This document shows positions 35,419 through 45,500 of a DNA stretch of 64,000 bases, one piece after another. Made by a program: the position numbers and the translations under genes. Every line of letters begins with the position of its first letter. Position 1 is the stretch's first letter. Location of the stretch: the NCBI RefSeq assembly GCF_006149005.1, contig NZ_VBSL01000019.1, positions 38,560 to 102,559 of the forward strand, given 5' to 3'. The stretch comes from Larkinella sp. C7. Its GTDB lineage: Bacteria > Bacteroidota > Bacteroidia > Cytophagales > Spirosomataceae. The notes beneath the pieces were generated by a model, which did not search any database, was not told the DNA's origin, and worked only from the letters and a program-made list of their open reading frames with translations.

Positions 35419-37500
35419 ATGTCACTCGAAAACCCGCAACGCTATACCGTCACGGCGGCTCTGATTTACGCCAACGGCCCGATTCACATCGGACACATCG
35501 CCGGTTGTTACCTGCCCGCCGATATTTATGTGCGGTATCTCCGCGCAACGGGCAAAGACGTGGCCTTCATCAGCGGCACCGACGAACACGGCGTTCCGAT
35601 TACCATCCGCGCTCAGAAAGAAGGCATTACGCCCCAGCAGGTAGTCGATAAATATTACGTCCAGATCAAACGCGCTTTTGAAGATTTTGGCATTTCGTTC
35701 GACATGTACTCCCGGACGTCGAAACCGATTCACCACGAAACCTCGCGGGAGATTTTCCTGAATCTGTATCACAACGGGCATTTCACCGAAGAAGTCACGG
35801 AGCAGTACTTTGACGAAACCGCCAACCAGTTTCTGGCCGACCGCTACATCGTGGGCGTTTGCCCGGTTTGTGGCAACCCCAATGCATACGGTGATCAGTG
35901 CGAAAACTGCGGTTCGACCCTCAGTCCAACGGAATTGAAAGAACCGTTGCGCTCAATGCTGTCGGGGGCCAAACCGGTTTTGAAAGCCACCAAAAACTGG
36001 TATTTGCCGCTGGACCGGATGCAGCCACGCATCGAGGAATACGTCAACAGCCATCCAGAGTGGAAAACCAACGTGATGGGGCAGTGCCAGTCGTGGTTGA
36101 AAGAAGGACTGCGGCCCCGCGCCATGACCCGCGATCTCGATTGGGGCATTAAAGTGCCGTTGCCCGATACGGACGGCAAGGTGTTGTACGTCTGGTTCGA
36201 CGCGCCAATCGGCTACATTTCGATGACCAAGGAGTGGGCTGAACAACAGGGCCGCGACTGGGAATTGTACTGGCGTGACAAGGATACGAAGCTTGTTCAC
36301 TTTATCGGAAAGGACAATATCGTGTTCCACTGCATTATTTTCCCGGCAATGCTGATGCACGAGGGAAGCTATATTCTGGCCGACAATGTGCCTGCCAACG
36401 AGTTTATGAACCTGGAGGGCGACAAGATTTCGACCTCGCGGAACTGGGCGGTCTGGTTGCATGAATACCTGGACGAACTGCCGGGCAAACAGGATGTGCT
36501 GCGCTACGTGCTGGCGGCCAACGGCCCCGAAACGAAAGACAGCGAGTTTACCTGGAAAGATTTTCAGACCCGTAACAACAGCGAACTGGTCGGCATCTTT
36601 GGCAACTTTGTGAACCGGGCGGTGGTGCTGACGCAGAAGTTTTGCGACGGGAAAGTGCCGACCAAAGGCGATCTGAACGAAACTGATCAGGCGGTTTTAA
36701 ACGAACTCGCCCAGTTTCCGGACCGCATCGGTCAGGCCATCGAGCAATACCGTTTTCGCGAAGCGCTCACGTATCTGATGGATCTGGCGCGGCTGGGAAA
36801 CAAGTATCTGGCGGAGACGGAGCCGTGGAGAGTGGCCAAAACCGACTTGCCGCGCGTCAACACCATTCTGAACATTGCCTTGCAGATTTCGGCCAGTCTC
36901 AGCATCGTTTGCGAACCGTTTCTGCCGTTTACCGCCGAAAAATTACGAAAACTGCTGAATACCGATCAGATTTCGGCCGAGGATGCCGTTGGATCGGCTT
37001 TTCACTGGATCAATGCGGGAAAACCGGATTTGCTGCCCCACGGCCATGCTTTGGGCGAAGCAGTTTTGCTGTTTGAGAAACTGGAAGATGAGGTAATTGC
37101 CCAACAAATCACTAAACTGCACGAATCCAAACGCATGAACGAACTGGCCACCAAAACCATTCCGGAAGCCAAACCGGCGATTCAATACGATGATTTTGCC
37201 AAGATGGACATCCGCATCGGAACCATCCTGGAAGCCGAGCGTGTACCGAAAAGTGATAAACTCCTGAAACTGAAAGTGGAGGATGGTACCGGCCCGCGCC
37301 AGATTCTGAGTGGTATTGCCAAACATTTTGCCCCCGAAGACCTCATCGGCAAGCAGGTAACCTTTCTGGCTAACCTCGCTCCCCGAAAAATGATGGGACT
37401 TGAATCACAGGGAATGATCCTGATGGCCGAAGACCGCGATGGCAGCCTGTCGCTGATCGGGCCGGATAAAGCGGTTTGGAACGGGGGAACCGTGTCCTGA
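35419..37500 (+). CDS. metG: Methionine--tRNA ligase
   Basis: A 693-residue class I aminoacyl-tRNA synthetase. The HIGH motif is HIGH (residues 21-24, in [10 protein letters not shown]), the zinc-binding knuckle is [18 protein letters not shown] at about 152-169, and the KMSKS-like loop is KISTSRNW at about 336. The C-terminal 100 residues form an EMAP/Trbp111-type tRNA-binding domain ([20 protein letters not shown]). It charges initiator and elongator tRNA with methionine. The gene is followed by a 9-bp hairpin (37511-37532). Length and domain order are normal. Confidence 0.97.
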   Translation: MSLENPQRYTVTAALIYANGPIHIGHIAGCYLPADIYVRYLRATGKDVAFISGTDEHGVPITIRAQKEGITPQQVVDKYYVQIKRAFEDFGISFDMYSRTSKPIHHETSREIFLNLYHNGHFTEEVTEQYFDETANQFLADRYIVGVCPVCGNPNAYGDQCENCGSTLSPTELKEPLRSMLSGAKPVLKATKNWYLPLDRMQPRIEEYVNSHPEWKTNVMGQCQSWLKEGLRPRAMTRDLDWGIKVPLPDTDGKVLYVWFDAPIGYISMTKEWAEQQGRDWELYWRDKDTKLVHFIGKDNIVFHCIIFPAMLMHEGSYILADNVPANEFMNLEGDKISTSRNWAVWLHEYLDELPGKQDVLRYVLAANGPETKDSEFTWKDFQTRNNSELVGIFGNFVNRAVVLTQKFCDGKVPTKGDLNETDQAVLNELAQFPDRIGQAIEQYRFREALTYLMDLARLGNKYLAETEPWRVAKTDLPRVNTILNIALQISASLSIVCEPFLPFTAEKLRKLLNTDQISAEDAVGSAFHWINAGKPDLLPHGHALGEAVLLFEKLEDEVIAQQITKLHESKRMNELATKTIPEAKPAIQYDDFAKMDIRIGTILEAERVPKSDKLLKLKVEDGTGPRQILSGIAKHFAPEDLIGKQVTFLANLAPRKMMGLESQGMILMAEDRDGSLSLIGPDKAVWNGGTVS

Positions 37501-37992
37501 AGAAGAGTATCTGAACCGCTCAGGCGGTTCAGATCGCTATAAAAAAGATAAAGCCTCCCGATCATTGCGAGAGGCTTTATACTGACTATTCCTAAACCCT
37601 TAACCTTTTCTTCTTGAATGACTTAGCTGTTTCCTTCTGTCTTTTAAATCATACCGTCCGGCAGCTTTATACTCTAACTACACTTAAGACGCAACAATAA
37701 TTCAGAAGTAACGCAACAAAATCTTTTTATTTCAAATTAACTTAGAAATTCCTGATTTTGTTCAATTGTTCTCCCGTTGAAGAACAATGCAAATATCGCA
37801 ATAAATTTTAAGAGTACAAATTTTATTTTTTAATAATAGTAGTGGTAATGGGTGGTATGGTATTGATTTGTAATACGTTATAGCGCCATTTCTATGCTGT
37901 TTAACCGCTATATTGAAACAATATACTCCAAATCGCACAATTTAGCCAAAGGAAATTTTTATTTCAGAAATTGCAAAAATCTTTAAATAGTT
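37501..37992. other. 492-base AT-rich convergent intergenic region
   Basis: There is no protein-coding frame. A 9-bp hairpin (37511-37519 with 37524-37532) follows metG. A second strong hairpin at 37548-37580 has its T-run on the minus strand. From 37620 to 37992 the sequence is notably AT-rich with long A and T runs and no recognisable gene. Confidence 0.7.
37541..37580 (-). terminator. Intrinsic terminator facing left, of unassigned transcript
   Basis: Perfect 10-bp stem (37548-37557 with 37571-37580, 13-base loop); on the minus strand it is followed by CTTTTTTAT. The polarity fits a minus-strand transcript. The nearest minus-strand gene, pth, ends more than 400 bases away, so it may end a very long pth 3' region or an unannotated small RNA. 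Confidence 0.7.
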
Positions 37993-38556
37993 CTATTTTT
38001 GGTTGAAAAAATTCATCGTGTGCTGTAGCCCGGAAGTACAAAAACTAAGCACGGCCTCACCAGCCCGGTCGAGGTGGTCTGGCAATTCCGCCAGCTCTTC
38101 CGGTGGAAACGTTCCCAAAACAAAGTCCACCTGCCGCCCTTTCGAAAAATCGTTGCCAATCCCGAACCGAAGCCGGGCATATTCCTGCGTACCCAGCACT
38201 TCATCGATGCTGCGCAGTCCGTTATGACCACCCGCCGAACCTTTCGGCTTCAGTCGCAGCTTGCCGAACGGCAAATCTTTGTCGTCGGTAATAACCAACA
38301 GATTTTCAGTGGGTATGCTGAATTGTTTCAGGTATGAACTGACCGCCCGACCACTCAGATTCATGTAGGTCGTGGGTTTGATGAGGTGGATAATTTTCCC
38401 CTTGTAACGCCATTCGGCGGTGTAGGCCAGGCGGTTGGTGGAAAAACTAAAACCGTGTTGAGCCGCCAGCCGATCCAACACCATAAAACCGGCGTTATGA
38501 CGGGTCAGCATATATTCCGGGCCGATGTTGCCCAGCCCGGCGATGAGAAATTTCAT
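37993..38556 (-). CDS. pth: Peptidyl-tRNA hydrolase
   Basis: A 187-residue enzyme that releases peptides stuck on tRNA. The family hallmarks are FLIAGLGNIGPEY at the N-terminus, the catalytic His in TRHNAGFMVLD, PTTYMNLSGRAV, DDKDLPFGKLRLKPKGS and GGHNGLRSIDEVLGT. Length and motifs are complete. Translated in the minus direction toward metG; it is divergent from pyrR across 119 bases. Confidence 0.96.
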   Translation of the reverse strand: MKFLIAGLGNIGPEYMLTRHNAGFMVLDRLAAQHGFSFSTNRLAYTAEWRYKGKIIHLIKPTTYMNLSGRAVSSYLKQFSIPTENLLVITDDKDLPFGKLRLKPKGSAGGHNGLRSIDEVLGTQEYARLRFGIGNDFSKGRQVDFVLGTFPPEELAELPDHLDRAGEAVLSFCTSGLQHTMNFFNQK

Positions 38557-38675
38557 AGAAAACCGTTTTTGAGGGGTTCATCAATTGAATCCGGTTGCAA
38601 AGTTCGCAGAAACCTTTCAACAAAAAACACCTGCGGAAAAACCGAAAACTGAAAACCGACTACTATCTTTCGTTC

Positions 38676-39215
38676 ATGAACCAAAAACGCCTTATCCTCG
38701 CCAGTCCGTTGCTGGAGATTGTTATCAGCCGGTTGTGTCAGGAACTGATTGAAAACCACCAGGATTTTGCCGAAACGGTGGTGCTGGGCATGCAGCCGCG
38801 CGGCATTTATTTTGCCGAACGGATTGCGCGTGAACTGAGCCGGACGTTAGAGAAAGAAATACCACTGGGCTACCTGGATGCGACTTTTTACCGCGACGAT
38901 TTTCGCCGGCGCGAGTCACCCTTGCGTCCCAATACAACGCATGTGCCATTTCTGATTGAAAATAAGAAGGTCATTCTGGTCGATGACGTGATTTCGACGG
39001 GGCGAATGGTGCGGGCTGCACTCGACGCGATGACGGCTTTCGGACGGCCCCGAACGATTGAACTGCTGGTGCTGATCGATCGGCGGTACAACCGCGATTT
39101 GCCCATCAAACCCGACTACATCGGCAAGCGCGTCAACACGCTGGAATCGCAGCGGGTGCTGGTGGAATGGACGGAGCAGGGGGCCGAAACCGACCGGATC
39201 TGGCTGATGGAGTAA
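38676..39215 (+). CDS. pyrR: PyrR: pyrimidine operon regulator / uracil phosphoribosyltransferase
   Basis: A 179-residue phosphoribosyltransferase starting at the ATG at 38676. The PRPP-binding motif is VILVDDVISTGRMVRAALD. GMQPRGIYFAERIA, LGYLDATFYRDDFRRRE and IELLVLIDRRYNRDLPIK are PyrR-specific segments. In other bacteria PyrR attenuates the pyrimidine operon by binding mRNA, and also has weak uracil phosphoribosyltransferase activity. No pyr genes are nearby, so the regulatory role here is inference. Confidence 0.94.
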   Translation: MNQKRLILASPLLEIVISRLCQELIENHQDFAETVVLGMQPRGIYFAERIARELSRTLEKEIPLGYLDATFYRDDFRRRESPLRPNTTHVPFLIENKKVILVDDVISTGRMVRAALDAMTAFGRPRTIELLVLIDRRYNRDLPIKPDYIGKRVNTLESQRVLVEWTEQGAETDRIWLME

Positions 39216-39254
39216 ACGGATAAGCTGAGCTTTGAGACTTTAAACGCGATAATT

Positions 39255-39620
39255 ATGCTGGTTAAAATCCTGATTGGGCTGGTGGCGGTGCTCCATCTCT
39301 ACATCCTCTGGCTTGAAATGTTCGCCTGGACCACCCGGGGACCGAAAGTATTCAGAAATTTCCCGGCTCATTTATTTCCTGCAACCAAGGCCCTGGCGGC
39401 CAATCAGGGCTTGTACAACGGTTTTCTGGCTGCGGGTTTGGTTTGGTCACTACTGATCAGTGACCCGGTATGGCACGCCAACGTGGCCCTCTTTTTTCTG
39501 TCCTGCGTGGCCGTCGCCGGGCTCTACGGAACCCTGACGGCGGATAAAAAAATCTTCTTCACCCAGGCTCTGCCGGCCTTGATTACGATCGGGCTGTTGC
39601 TGGTTCAATACGACTGGTGA
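39255..39620 (+). CDS. DUF1304 membrane protein
   Basis: A 121-residue integral membrane protein of the DUF1304 family with four helices: MLVKILIGLVAVLHLYILW, GFLAAGLVWSLL, VALFFLSCVAVAGLYGTL and ALPALITIGLLLV. The segment LEMFAWTTRGPKVF and ANQGLYNGFLA are typical of the family. Function is unknown. It follows pyrR by 39 bases and precedes the globin by 25 bases on the same strand. Confidence 0.92.
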   Translation: MLVKILIGLVAVLHLYILWLEMFAWTTRGPKVFRNFPAHLFPATKALAANQGLYNGFLAAGLVWSLLISDPVWHANVALFFLSCVAVAGLYGTLTADKKIFFTQALPALITIGLLLVQYDW

Positions 39621-39645
39621 AGCTGGAGCCACTGACGACACAACG

Positions 39646-40125
39646 ATGAACGAACGTACCACCCCCACGCTAAACGACTGGCTGGGAGGCACCGACCGAC
39701 TGGAACAACTGACGACGCTCTTCTATCAGAAAGTTTTGAAGGACGAACTGCTCGAACCCGTCTTCCGGCACATGTCGCCCGAACACGCCAGCCATGTCGC
39801 CCATTTTATTGGCGAAGTTTTTGGCGGACCGAAACACTACACGGAAACTGACGGCGGAAGCCACGCCAGCATGGTAGCGCATCACCTCGGTAAGCAGCTC
39901 GACGAGCCCAAACGGCGTCGGTGGATGAGCCTGCTGCTCGAAAGCGCGGATGAAATTGGCCTGCCCGACGACCCGGAGTTTCGTTCTGCCCTGCTGGGGT
40001 ATCTGGAATGGGGAAGCCGGATTGCGGTGTTGAATTCGACAGCGACCGACAACCCTGTTCAGGCCAATGCGCCGATGCCGACCTGGGGCTGGGGTGAAAC
40101 CGGTGGCCCGTATGTCCCGGAGTAA
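39646..40125 (+). CDS. Truncated hemoglobin, group II (TrHbO-like)
   Basis: A 159-residue group II truncated globin (LTTLFYQKVLKDELLEPVF, AHFIGEVFGGPKHYTE, MVAHHLGKQLDEPKRRRW, ALLGYLEWGSRIA). The family binds O2 and NO and may detoxify NO or support respiration; the HH near AHHLGK fits the proximal heme ligand. The C-terminal tail is 30 residues longer than the globin core (WGWGETGGPYVPE) and is common in this subgroup. It is the last of three genes running rightward. Confidence 0.92.
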   Translation: MNERTTPTLNDWLGGTDRLEQLTTLFYQKVLKDELLEPVFRHMSPEHASHVAHFIGEVFGGPKHYTETDGGSHASMVAHHLGKQLDEPKRRRWMSLLLESADEIGLPDDPEFRSALLGYLEWGSRIAVLNSTATDNPVQANAPMPTWGWGETGGPYVPE

Positions 40126-40128
40126 GGG

Positions 40129-41961
40129 TCAGGCATAGATGACAAAACCGCCCGCCGGAACAGTGAGCCGGATGGCGCGCCCATTGCGAACCTCCACCCG
40201 GGTCGTTGACTGAATCTGGGCGGGAAGGGTCGAATACAGGCACGTTAACAACGTTCCGGGCCGGTGGAGCTCATGGTCGATGGTTACCCAGGCGGTTTGC
40301 TCGTTGTCCGGGTCGGTATTGATGGCACAGACGATTTCCTGCCGGTTGAAAAGCCGCGACCAGGGCACAACGGAGCGCATTGGATCGCCAAGCAGGGTAG
40401 GAAGCCCGAAATGAATACCGTCGCCGGAAATAGGCCGCAGGTATTGCCGCCCTCGTCGCAACGCCAGGTACTGTTTTCGAAGCGCCAGAATCCGGGCGAT
40501 GGCTTGGAACGTGGGTTGGTCTTCCCGAAAAAAATGACGCTGGCGGCTCCGGAAAGCCCCAAAATTCCCGCCAAACAGGGCTTCCCGAATGGAATGAACA
40601 TCACCCTGCCCGTCGAAACCCTGTTCCGTGCCGTAATAAAGACACGGGATTCCCAGCGTGGTGGCCAGGATTCCCACAGCGGCCAGGAGTTGCCGGCTGG
40701 CCCCCGGATCGGCGCAGAACCGGGTTTTATTGTTGCCAATGGAATTGGAATCGTCGAAACCAGTCACAAACCGGTTTCGAAACCAGGTGTGTGACCCTTT
40801 GCCGATCGCTTCGGAATGGCGAAAAAGATTAAAGTAATCGGTGGGGTTCCGGTATCCTTTCACCACGGAGGTCAATTTTTCGGGTAGATGGTCGATGCCC
40901 GAAGCCGCATCCAGCCCGATTTGTTCCAACGTCGCGCAGACCTGCTGCCGCTCGCCGGTCAGTTCGCTGATCAGGTAAAAATTCTCTTTGCCGATGCCGG
41001 CGGCAAACTCTTTCAGAACGCCGGTGAAATACCGGATTGCGCCGGGGGCCAGGAGATAAGCCGGGTCGATCCGGTAGCCGTCGAGGTCGGCGTAGGCCAT
41101 CCAGAACTTATACACCTCACAAAGTGCTTTCAAAGCCGGGGCCGGGTGGTAGTCGGCCACGGAACCGTGGCCGTGGTGGATGTTTTTCAGCGACGCTACA
41201 TCGCCTTCGATGCATTCGGAAGCGGTGGCCGACTCCCGAATGGCCCCTTTTTGCGAAAAGGTCGATGGCTCCTGAAAATCGGCGGGCCAGACGGCGCCGT
41301 CGGGCCAGGCATCCGGCCGTTTGGTAAGGTCGATGGGTTTAAACGGCAATGACGGATTGCCATACTGGTCGCGGTAGCCCATCACCGGATGGGGCATGTC
41401 CCCTTGGTGGTAGTTTGGTTGCCCGGACTGGTAGACAAACACATCGCCCGTGTGGTTGAGGATAATATCCAGGATGACGTATAGACCATACGTGTGGGCC
41501 GTTGCCACCACTTCGCGGAGCGCTTCGGGCGTGCCAAACCGGGGTTCGACAGCCAGAAAATTCTGAATACCATCTCCCGTATACGTTTCCTGGGCATGGG
41601 CCTGTTTCAGAACCGGACTGATCCGGACGACGGTAACCCCCAGTCGTTTCAGATAGCCCATCTTGCTTTGTAACCCTTTCAACGTTCCGCCGGCAAAACG
41701 ACGCCCTGCCGCCCGCCACTTTGCTGCTTCTGACGCGGTTTGTACGGCATTTTCTGCATCGGAAGGGGTGAAAACCGGGGTCGTGCCGGAATGAACGATT
41801 TCGCCCGCATTCGACAGAAAGCCCTGTTCATGCCCATCCGAAAACCGATCCAGCAGCAGAAAATAGAGCACCTGGTCTTCCCAGGCTCCGGGCGATGGGT
41901 GGAAAGTCCGGTTGGTCAGGGCTTCAAAATTGATCTCGTTAATCTGTCGGTACTGTGGCAT
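40129..41961 (-). CDS. GH13-family alpha-amylase-like glycosidase
   Basis: A 610-residue GH13 enzyme acting on alpha-glucans. The N-terminus matches the family start (WEDQVLYFLLLDRFSDGHEQ). Region I is DIILNHTGDVFVY, the nucleophile Asp is in DGYRIDPAYLL, the acid/base Glu in FYLISELTGER and the transition-state Asp in TGFDDSNSIG. Region II reads YRID where most amylases have FRxD. There is no signal peptide, so it is cytoplasmic, perhaps for stored glucan. A beta-rich C-terminal domain (about 510-610) follows. It is a single gene, convergent with the globin. Confidence 0.9.
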   Translation of the reverse strand: MPQYRQINEINFEALTNRTFHPSPGAWEDQVLYFLLLDRFSDGHEQGFLSNAGEIVHSGTTPVFTPSDAENAVQTASEAAKWRAAGRRFAGGTLKGLQSKMGYLKRLGVTVVRISPVLKQAHAQETYTGDGIQNFLAVEPRFGTPEALREVVATAHTYGLYVILDIILNHTGDVFVYQSGQPNYHQGDMPHPVMGYRDQYGNPSLPFKPIDLTKRPDAWPDGAVWPADFQEPSTFSQKGAIRESATASECIEGDVASLKNIHHGHGSVADYHPAPALKALCEVYKFWMAYADLDGYRIDPAYLLAPGAIRYFTGVLKEFAAGIGKENFYLISELTGERQQVCATLEQIGLDAASGIDHLPEKLTSVVKGYRNPTDYFNLFRHSEAIGKGSHTWFRNRFVTGFDDSNSIGNNKTRFCADPGASRQLLAAVGILATTLGIPCLYYGTEQGFDGQGDVHSIREALFGGNFGAFRSRQRHFFREDQPTFQAIARILALRKQYLALRRGRQYLRPISGDGIHFGLPTLLGDPMRSVVPWSRLFNRQEIVCAINTDPDNEQTAWVTIDHELHRPGTLLTCLYSTLPAQIQSTTRVEVRNGRAIRLTVPAGGFVIYA

Positions 41962-42353
41962 GGTTTTTAGGAAACCTTTAAACGCTACGGATTGGGTGGG
42001 TCCGGTTCACACCGATTCATGGCTGAAAATAGTCGTTTTTTTGCTCATGTGGGCCTAAAAATCGATGCACATTAGTCGAACGATCATTCTACAATACCGG
42101 AACATTCCTTGTAGCATTTACCCTTTCTGAAATCGCCACGCGCTGGTTGCGGAGGAGGTTAAAAGTCGTCCTGCCAATTCGTTTAGCGGCCATATTTATC
42201 GGTAATTATAGCGTTATAAAATTTGCTGGTTTCACGATTTTGCGTGGCGGCTAATGAATGAAAAACCGTTCTCTAGATTTTTTTTAATAAAATAGTTGGC
42301 TTGCAAATATCTGGAATTCAAGTATTTGTACCAAACAATAACAAAAAATTCCA

Positions 42354-42370
42354 TTGGCACCGCTTTTGCA
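42354..42370 (+). promoter_or_regulatory. Sigma-54 (RpoN) promoter
   Basis: TTGGCACCGCTTTTGCA: TGGCAC at 42355-42360 and TTGCA at 42366-42370, with GG and GC separated by exactly ten bases, a full match to the -24/-12 element. It predicts transcription starting near 42382, giving a 5' leader of about 160 bases before the 1599-residue gene. Confidence 0.8.
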
Positions 42371-42490
42371 TTATTCTTCTCGCTAGCAAATCGAGTACTA
42401 ATTATCAGACAAAAGGATTCGTAAATCCATACCTATGTCCATAGTTTAATGGCAAAGGATGGCCTGTATGAAGTGTAAGAGAAGAAAACG

Positions 42491-42514
42491 GGGTATTTAG
42501 GCAAATACCCTTTT
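42491..42514 (+). promoter_or_regulatory. Leader hairpin with T-run (possible attenuator)
   Basis: GGGTATTT (42491-42498) pairs perfectly with AAATACCC (42503-42510) across a 4-base loop and is followed by TTTTG. It lies 35 bases before the start codon in the long leader and could act as a weak terminator or mask ribosome access. Confidence 0.45.
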
Positions 42515-42544
42515 GTTGGATCACAAAACTGCTCAACGGTACTT

Positions 42545-45500
42545 ATGATTTCAAATCTACCTGTACGCATTTGGCGTTCTCGTTTCCCTGTCCCATTTCC
42601 GAAGCATGTTCTTAAAATAGCAGTGCTTCTTGTTGCATCTTTTCAGTTTGCCATGGCTCGCCCGGCGGACACTCCGCCCCCTCATGCTGCGAAAAATGCC
42701 CGGTTTGCTCCGCCTGTGATCGATAGTCAGCGTTACCTCGGTCTGACGATTTTTAATTTTGAGACGGATGCCCGCATCGACGATGAACGCATCGAACACT
42801 CGGCCGCTACGGGCTGTAATGCCGTTGAAATCACCATCAACTGGGACCGGGTTTATCCTACGGTCGAAAGCAGCGCGAGCTGGGATGTGATCGATTCTCA
42901 CATCCAGACGGCCCAACGGCTGGGTCTGAAGATTGCGCTGCGGGTCCATGTCGGTCGTGATGCCGTACGGCTTGGCGGCTTCTGGGGGCTTCATGAAACC
43001 ATGCAGGCGGCCGACAGCTCCCGGAACCTGACCAAGGGAATCATCCAGTTTTCGTTTTCACACAAACCAACCGTCGACCGGGCCAACGCGTTTGTGCTGG
43101 AAGCGGCCAACCGCTACCATTACCTCCAGGAACAGGGCCAGCTTCTGTTTTTCTCAGTGGTGTCTTCGCCCGCGCTGGAGGCTGAATATTCGCCGGTTTA
43201 CGATCCCCCGTCGGGCAACAAATACGTGGTTCCCTACGATTACAGCCTATCGGAACTGGAAGCATTTCGCCAGTATCTGCAGGCTCGCTACAGTTTGGCC
43301 CAGCTCAACCAACGCTGGGGAACCGACTTCAGTGAGTGGAGCCGCGTGCGGCCATTGCCCCACGTTCCTTCGAACCCGTATGCGTCGCACACCGGTGTTC
43401 GGGGCGAAGACTGGTATGTGTTTCGGCACCGCCAGTTGAAAGGGTTTATCGACAAGATCAACAGCACCGTCAAGGGGGTCGATCCGGGCATCGTTGTTGT
43501 CAACCAGCACGGGTGCGTCTGGGACCGGCTCTCGGGCTTGCGGGCGTCGCTTGCCTTCAAAAACCTGGGCCAGTCGGTCGATGGTCTGAAGTTCAACGAC
43601 GGGCCGGATTACAATCACCGGTTTTCGATGGATGTGGTTCGGACGAATCTCCGGCCGGGGGCGTTTATGATCAACGCCGTAGACGGGATGTTCCACACGT
43701 CGGTATCGACCGAGAAATATTACGAGCAAATTTCCCAGTGTTTTGAACACGGTGCCAAAATGCTGACACTGGCCAACTTTGGCGGCACAAATGCCCGGCA
43801 AAAACTGACGGATCTGATTACGATGGTGGTCAACAACGGATTGTTGAACCAGCCGGTTACCCAGGTTCAAACCGTCGGGGCAGCCATTGGCTATAAGCTG
43901 TCCGATATTTTAAAGAACCATGTGATTGCCCAGGAGCGCTGGGGGCAGCGGTATGCACAGAACGGAAACAAACCGGTACGGATTGAACTGGATGAAGATT
44001 TGCTTCGAAATGAAGCCCCGGTTATCAATAGCCTGCCCATTTTGAGCCAGCCCCTGGCCGACCAGTTGGCTACCGTGGGTCAACCCTTTAGCTATTCGAT
44101 TGGGCAGGTTTTTACCGATACGGATGGTTCGATTGTGAGTGTCGCAGCGAGCGGGTTGCCGCAAGGCATCCAGTGGGTGAGTACAACGGGTGAATTTACC
44201 GGTACACCCACGCGGGTCGAATCGGCCATGGTGACGCTGACGGCCCGTGACAATCTGGGAGCCCTGGTCACCGGCAGCTTCCGCATGACGGTGACCGATC
44301 CCGGTGGAACCAACCAGGCTCCGGTTGCTCCGGTTGTCGCTGCCCCCCTGGGCGAAGTCGGGAAATCCTTTTCGTACGGGCTGCCACCGTTTACCGATCC
44401 CGAATCGCAACCCCTGATTCACCGCCTTGCGGGTACGGTGCCAGGATTGACCTACTCCGCAGAAACGAACACGCTGAGTGGCACACCAACCACAGTGGGC
44501 GTGTTTTCGCTGACCTATACGGCTGCCGATCCCTCCGAAGTGGTCTCTTCGGTTCCGTTGCAGGTTACCATCCGGGAAACCGCTCCGGTGGTGAAACGGA
44601 CCGGGAATTTTGAAGGGTATCTCGACAAATACAACTGTGAGGGCGACATCTGGGGCTGGGTCTGGGATCGGAATCTGCCCAATACGCCCATGCCGGTGGA
44701 AGTACTCGACGGTCTGAATGTGATCGGCACCTTTACCGCCAATGTCAACCGGCCGGACCTGGTGGCGGCCAAAAAAGGCAACGGTCTGCACGGGTACCAG
44801 TTCCTGATCCCGGCCAGCGTCAAGGACGACAAACCGCACGTCATCAGCATGAGGATCGAAAATTCGGATTATTATCTGAAGGGCTCGCCGATCACGCTGA
44901 ACTGTCCGTCCAGTACGGCCCAGGTAGCAGAACCGGGCAATACGCCCCCCACGGCGGTTCCAATTCCCATCCTCTATGCGTCGGTCAATGTTCCTTTTTC
45001 GTATACGATTCCGGAATTTACGGACGATGAGAACCAGACGCTCGTTTATGCCATGTCCGGTGGTGTAGTTGGATTGACCTACAACCAGGCAAACCGTACA
45101 TTGAATGGCACACCTACCCAGGCCGGTACATTTACGGCCAGTTTGATTGTATCGGATGGTCAGGGCGGGTATACGCCCTCGCTGGTCACGGTGGTGGTTG
45201 CAACGGCTCCCCAAAACCGCCCGCCGGTGGTGAGCCAGACCATTCCGGATCAAACGGCCCGCGTGGGAGAGCCTTTCGCCTTTACCCTGGCCAGCGGTAT
45301 TTTTACCGATCCCGATAACAACCTGAGCACTACGCAGGTGAGTGGCTTACCCGATGGACTGACCTACAATGCAGGAAGCCGCCTAATCAGCGGGACGCCA
45401 ACCGCCGAGGGAGTGGCAACGGTGACGGTGAAGGCGACGGATGCATTGAGTGCAACGGCCACTACATCCTTCAGGATTACGGTCAATGCTGCACCCAAAC

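Larger units (their letters stand above)
41962..42544. other. 583-base intergenic control region of the T9SS protein
   Basis: No coding frame. The right part carries a consensus sigma-54 promoter at 42355 and a hairpin in the 5' leader at 42491. The left 350 bases contain AT-rich sequence where enhancer sites for a sigma-54 activator could lie, but I see no convincing repeat. Confidence 0.6.

Noticed and set aside
43910..45253. A 447-codon open frame on the minus strand inside the T9SS protein
   Set aside because: Antisense to the repeat region; composition is a mirror of the real gene and no motif is present.
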